Source: a virus
Strand: one strand, 5' to 3'
Virus record (IMG/VR): IMGVR_UViG_3300027906_000042
Location: 1-42,796 of that record
DNA length: 42,796 nt
Within the stretch, counting starts at the first letter, position 1. Every line of letters starts with the position of its first letter. Of the stretch, positions 42,601-42,796 are shown piece by piece. The notes beneath the pieces were generated by a model. That model did not search any database and was not told where the DNA came from. It saw only the letters and a list, made by a program, of their open reading frames with translations. Both the position numbers and the translations under genes were made by a program.

Positions 42601-42796
42601 CACTAGTATCAAACTTATATGTGTTATTATCAATTAAACTAAAGCTTGCAGCTTCAACTCCATCAATTACCCATCTGTTTGCAGCAGTTTGTAGGGTAGC
42701 GATTCCAGCAGTAGCAGTACTAGTTCCACCAACAGCATTCTCTACGTTAGCATCTTGGAACGCACCAGTTACATTACTTAAGAAAATATATTCGTT
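39620..42796 (-). CDS. Fibre-like structural protein, N-terminus cut by right edge
   Basis: Open from the right edge to the stop at 39620: 1058 residues are visible and the start is outside the window. The first internal ATG (42424) is not the start: the 124 codons before it are open and encode a cupredoxin-like segment with H72 and C118-x2-H121-x3-M125, whose Met is that ATG. Then come GSGY-type repeats (GSGYQIGDVLSVSDTNVGGG, NGGYGFEATDTLILG; visible residues 125-300), a fibre shaft (LAQDGRLTLGPTGANTIISP, SFTGLGTFNAGINVDGA, RLDADKIGIAVAGSAKGS), more GSGY units, the module PGAIRYNTTQLQFEGFNGTDF, and a beta-rich C-terminus with FEVKRNGISVAKVRTKKDF. It lies upstream of the giant fibre and could be a gp10-like baseplate fibre or another long fibre. 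Confidence 0.82.
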   Translation of the reverse strand, partial: NEYIFLSNVTGAFQDANVENAVGGTSTATAGIATLQTAANRWVIDGVEAASFSLIDNNTYKFDTSDASNTNHNLQLGTATNVQTRQSNINPGSAGSYWEVVVGAQSAVAGEGTTDYRCVQHGADMGLGGTITFTTGAAGQSGVGMTVDLTISGGAVTAATIVNQGTGGNYAVGHTFFVDADDVGGTGSGFVYTLSGAQTGITVVSDISPIGSGYQIGDVLSVSDTNVGGGGGSGFGFTVASVGVPSTVTVSNGGYGFEATDTLILGEVAVGETQGSGLVVGISTLNQTKSIQLAQDGRLTLGPTGANTIISPDGQIAATSWSVTASGSGTFNALSSQTSLSSTTTLSVGSTSSFTGLGTFNAGINVDGADSDIKRASLQLADGSAAAPSLSLTNSNTTGFYRLDADKIGIAVAGSAKGSIGANGVDIHKFQVDATPDSLTPFFKVDSSTNKVQIGSAATNLEIDATNTITTGGTDLNVPLNFDTKGEGNFVFNGGTNVDFSITDGSTETFKIDTENGDATFTGNLDAGLLRLVDNTVQNNSSTATRSFGQILGITVSGTGSGYTDGTYTATATTSSGSGTGCTVTVTVASGTFSAVTVVAKGQNYSVGDTLLITAAGGGSGKTITVNDIDGSGVVLKPSSGSDILCETTGSLVVPSGTTNERPAALDRRPGAIRYNTTQLQFEGFNGTDFVSLGGVRDVDQDTYILTESAPGSDEDTFEFFAQGVNCLSVDKDKLTFKTSKLLSVPGTLIVDGTDNSVDSFEVKRNGISVAKVRTKKDFEVTGGLRLRAVPIQGTIATIGSPTSTSGVYTASTTFTGVAGTGEFEGVGATFDVVVDGSQNITSVALNAAGTGFESLETVTIAGNLLGAATPANDVTFTVTAIANTAPAFARLDVVNQDFVSQLDSKPFISLDGNAAQAAWKINRGWNAGTTSYLTVFDSTGDFVELDDCRVEGGQLTSFASNASITAFDKTTYKGAKTLITIESDDGKVHMFEVTAVCAAAGTAAHATITNSITSDNDLMDATVAVAGNSINISLNKSSAATTSTSFTGRYTTTKVKV
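42421..42650 (-). other. Cupredoxin-like segment in the edge fibre
   Basis: Visible residues about 49-126 run from NTYKFDTSDASNTNHN to DYRCVQHGADMG. They parallel the insert of the S8 protease: TY-FD-SDASN-xH, then C-x2-H and a Met. The Met spacing is x3 here and x2 in the protease. Copper binding is inference. Confidence 0.5.

Overview
The window is a continuous piece of a T4-like (myovirus) phage genome. Every gene I can support lies on the minus strand, so genes read from the right edge to the left edge. The gene 13-14-15-16-17-18-19-20 order, the conserved starts and motifs of those proteins, the AT-rich DNA, and several promoters matching the T4-type late box TATAAATA identify a T4-like virion-assembly region. 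The long repeat-rich fibre genes mixed with metabolic-type enzymes resemble marine T4-like phages of picocyanobacteria (Prochlorococcus/Synechococcus) or SAR11. The sequence alone does not settle the host.

Layout in transcription order. (1) 42796-39061: a fibre-like protein cut by the right edge, then a small structural-type protein. (2) 39045-26485: one intact ORF of 4186 residues, a giant fibre or baseplate-associated protein with a beta-helix-like N-terminal region, a tandem repeat array in the middle, and fibre-type modules at both ends. (3) 26481-18707: fibrinogen-like and glycine-rich adhesin-type proteins, interleaved with small helical proteins and a two-domain protein (U32-like barrel plus SAM methyltransferase). 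(4) 18677-15330: a 2OG-Fe(II) oxygenase, a Cys/His-motif protein, three small unknown proteins, and a class-III (BioA-like) PLP aminotransferase. (5) 15314-10170: a 1714-residue protein with a complete subtilisin triad, a cupredoxin-like insert and six Ig-like repeats. (6) 10166-1: neck proteins gp13 and gp14, tail completion gp15, small terminase gp16, four small genes, large terminase gp17, sheath gp18, tube gp19 and the N-terminal two thirds of portal gp20.

Genes are packed with almost no intergenic space. Many junctions are TAATG or ATGA overlaps. Several late promoter boxes lie across the stop codon or the last codons of the upstream gene. The left part builds and packages the capsid-tail connection, and the right part makes the receptor-contacting fibres. 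The enzymes between them are in the late, virion-gene operons and not in an early metabolic cluster, which suggests they act on virion proteins, surface glycans or late host metabolism.

The most unusual points are: the subtilase-Ig protein in the place where T4 has fibritin (wac); two type-1-copper-like domains, one in that protease and one in the edge fibre where a naive start call hides it; the BioA-like aminotransferase and the U32-methyltransferase fusion among fibre genes; and repeat modules shared between neck protein gp14 and the fibres. No gap without a gene exceeds about 60 bases, and I see no tRNA, CRISPR array, insertion sequence or rRNA.
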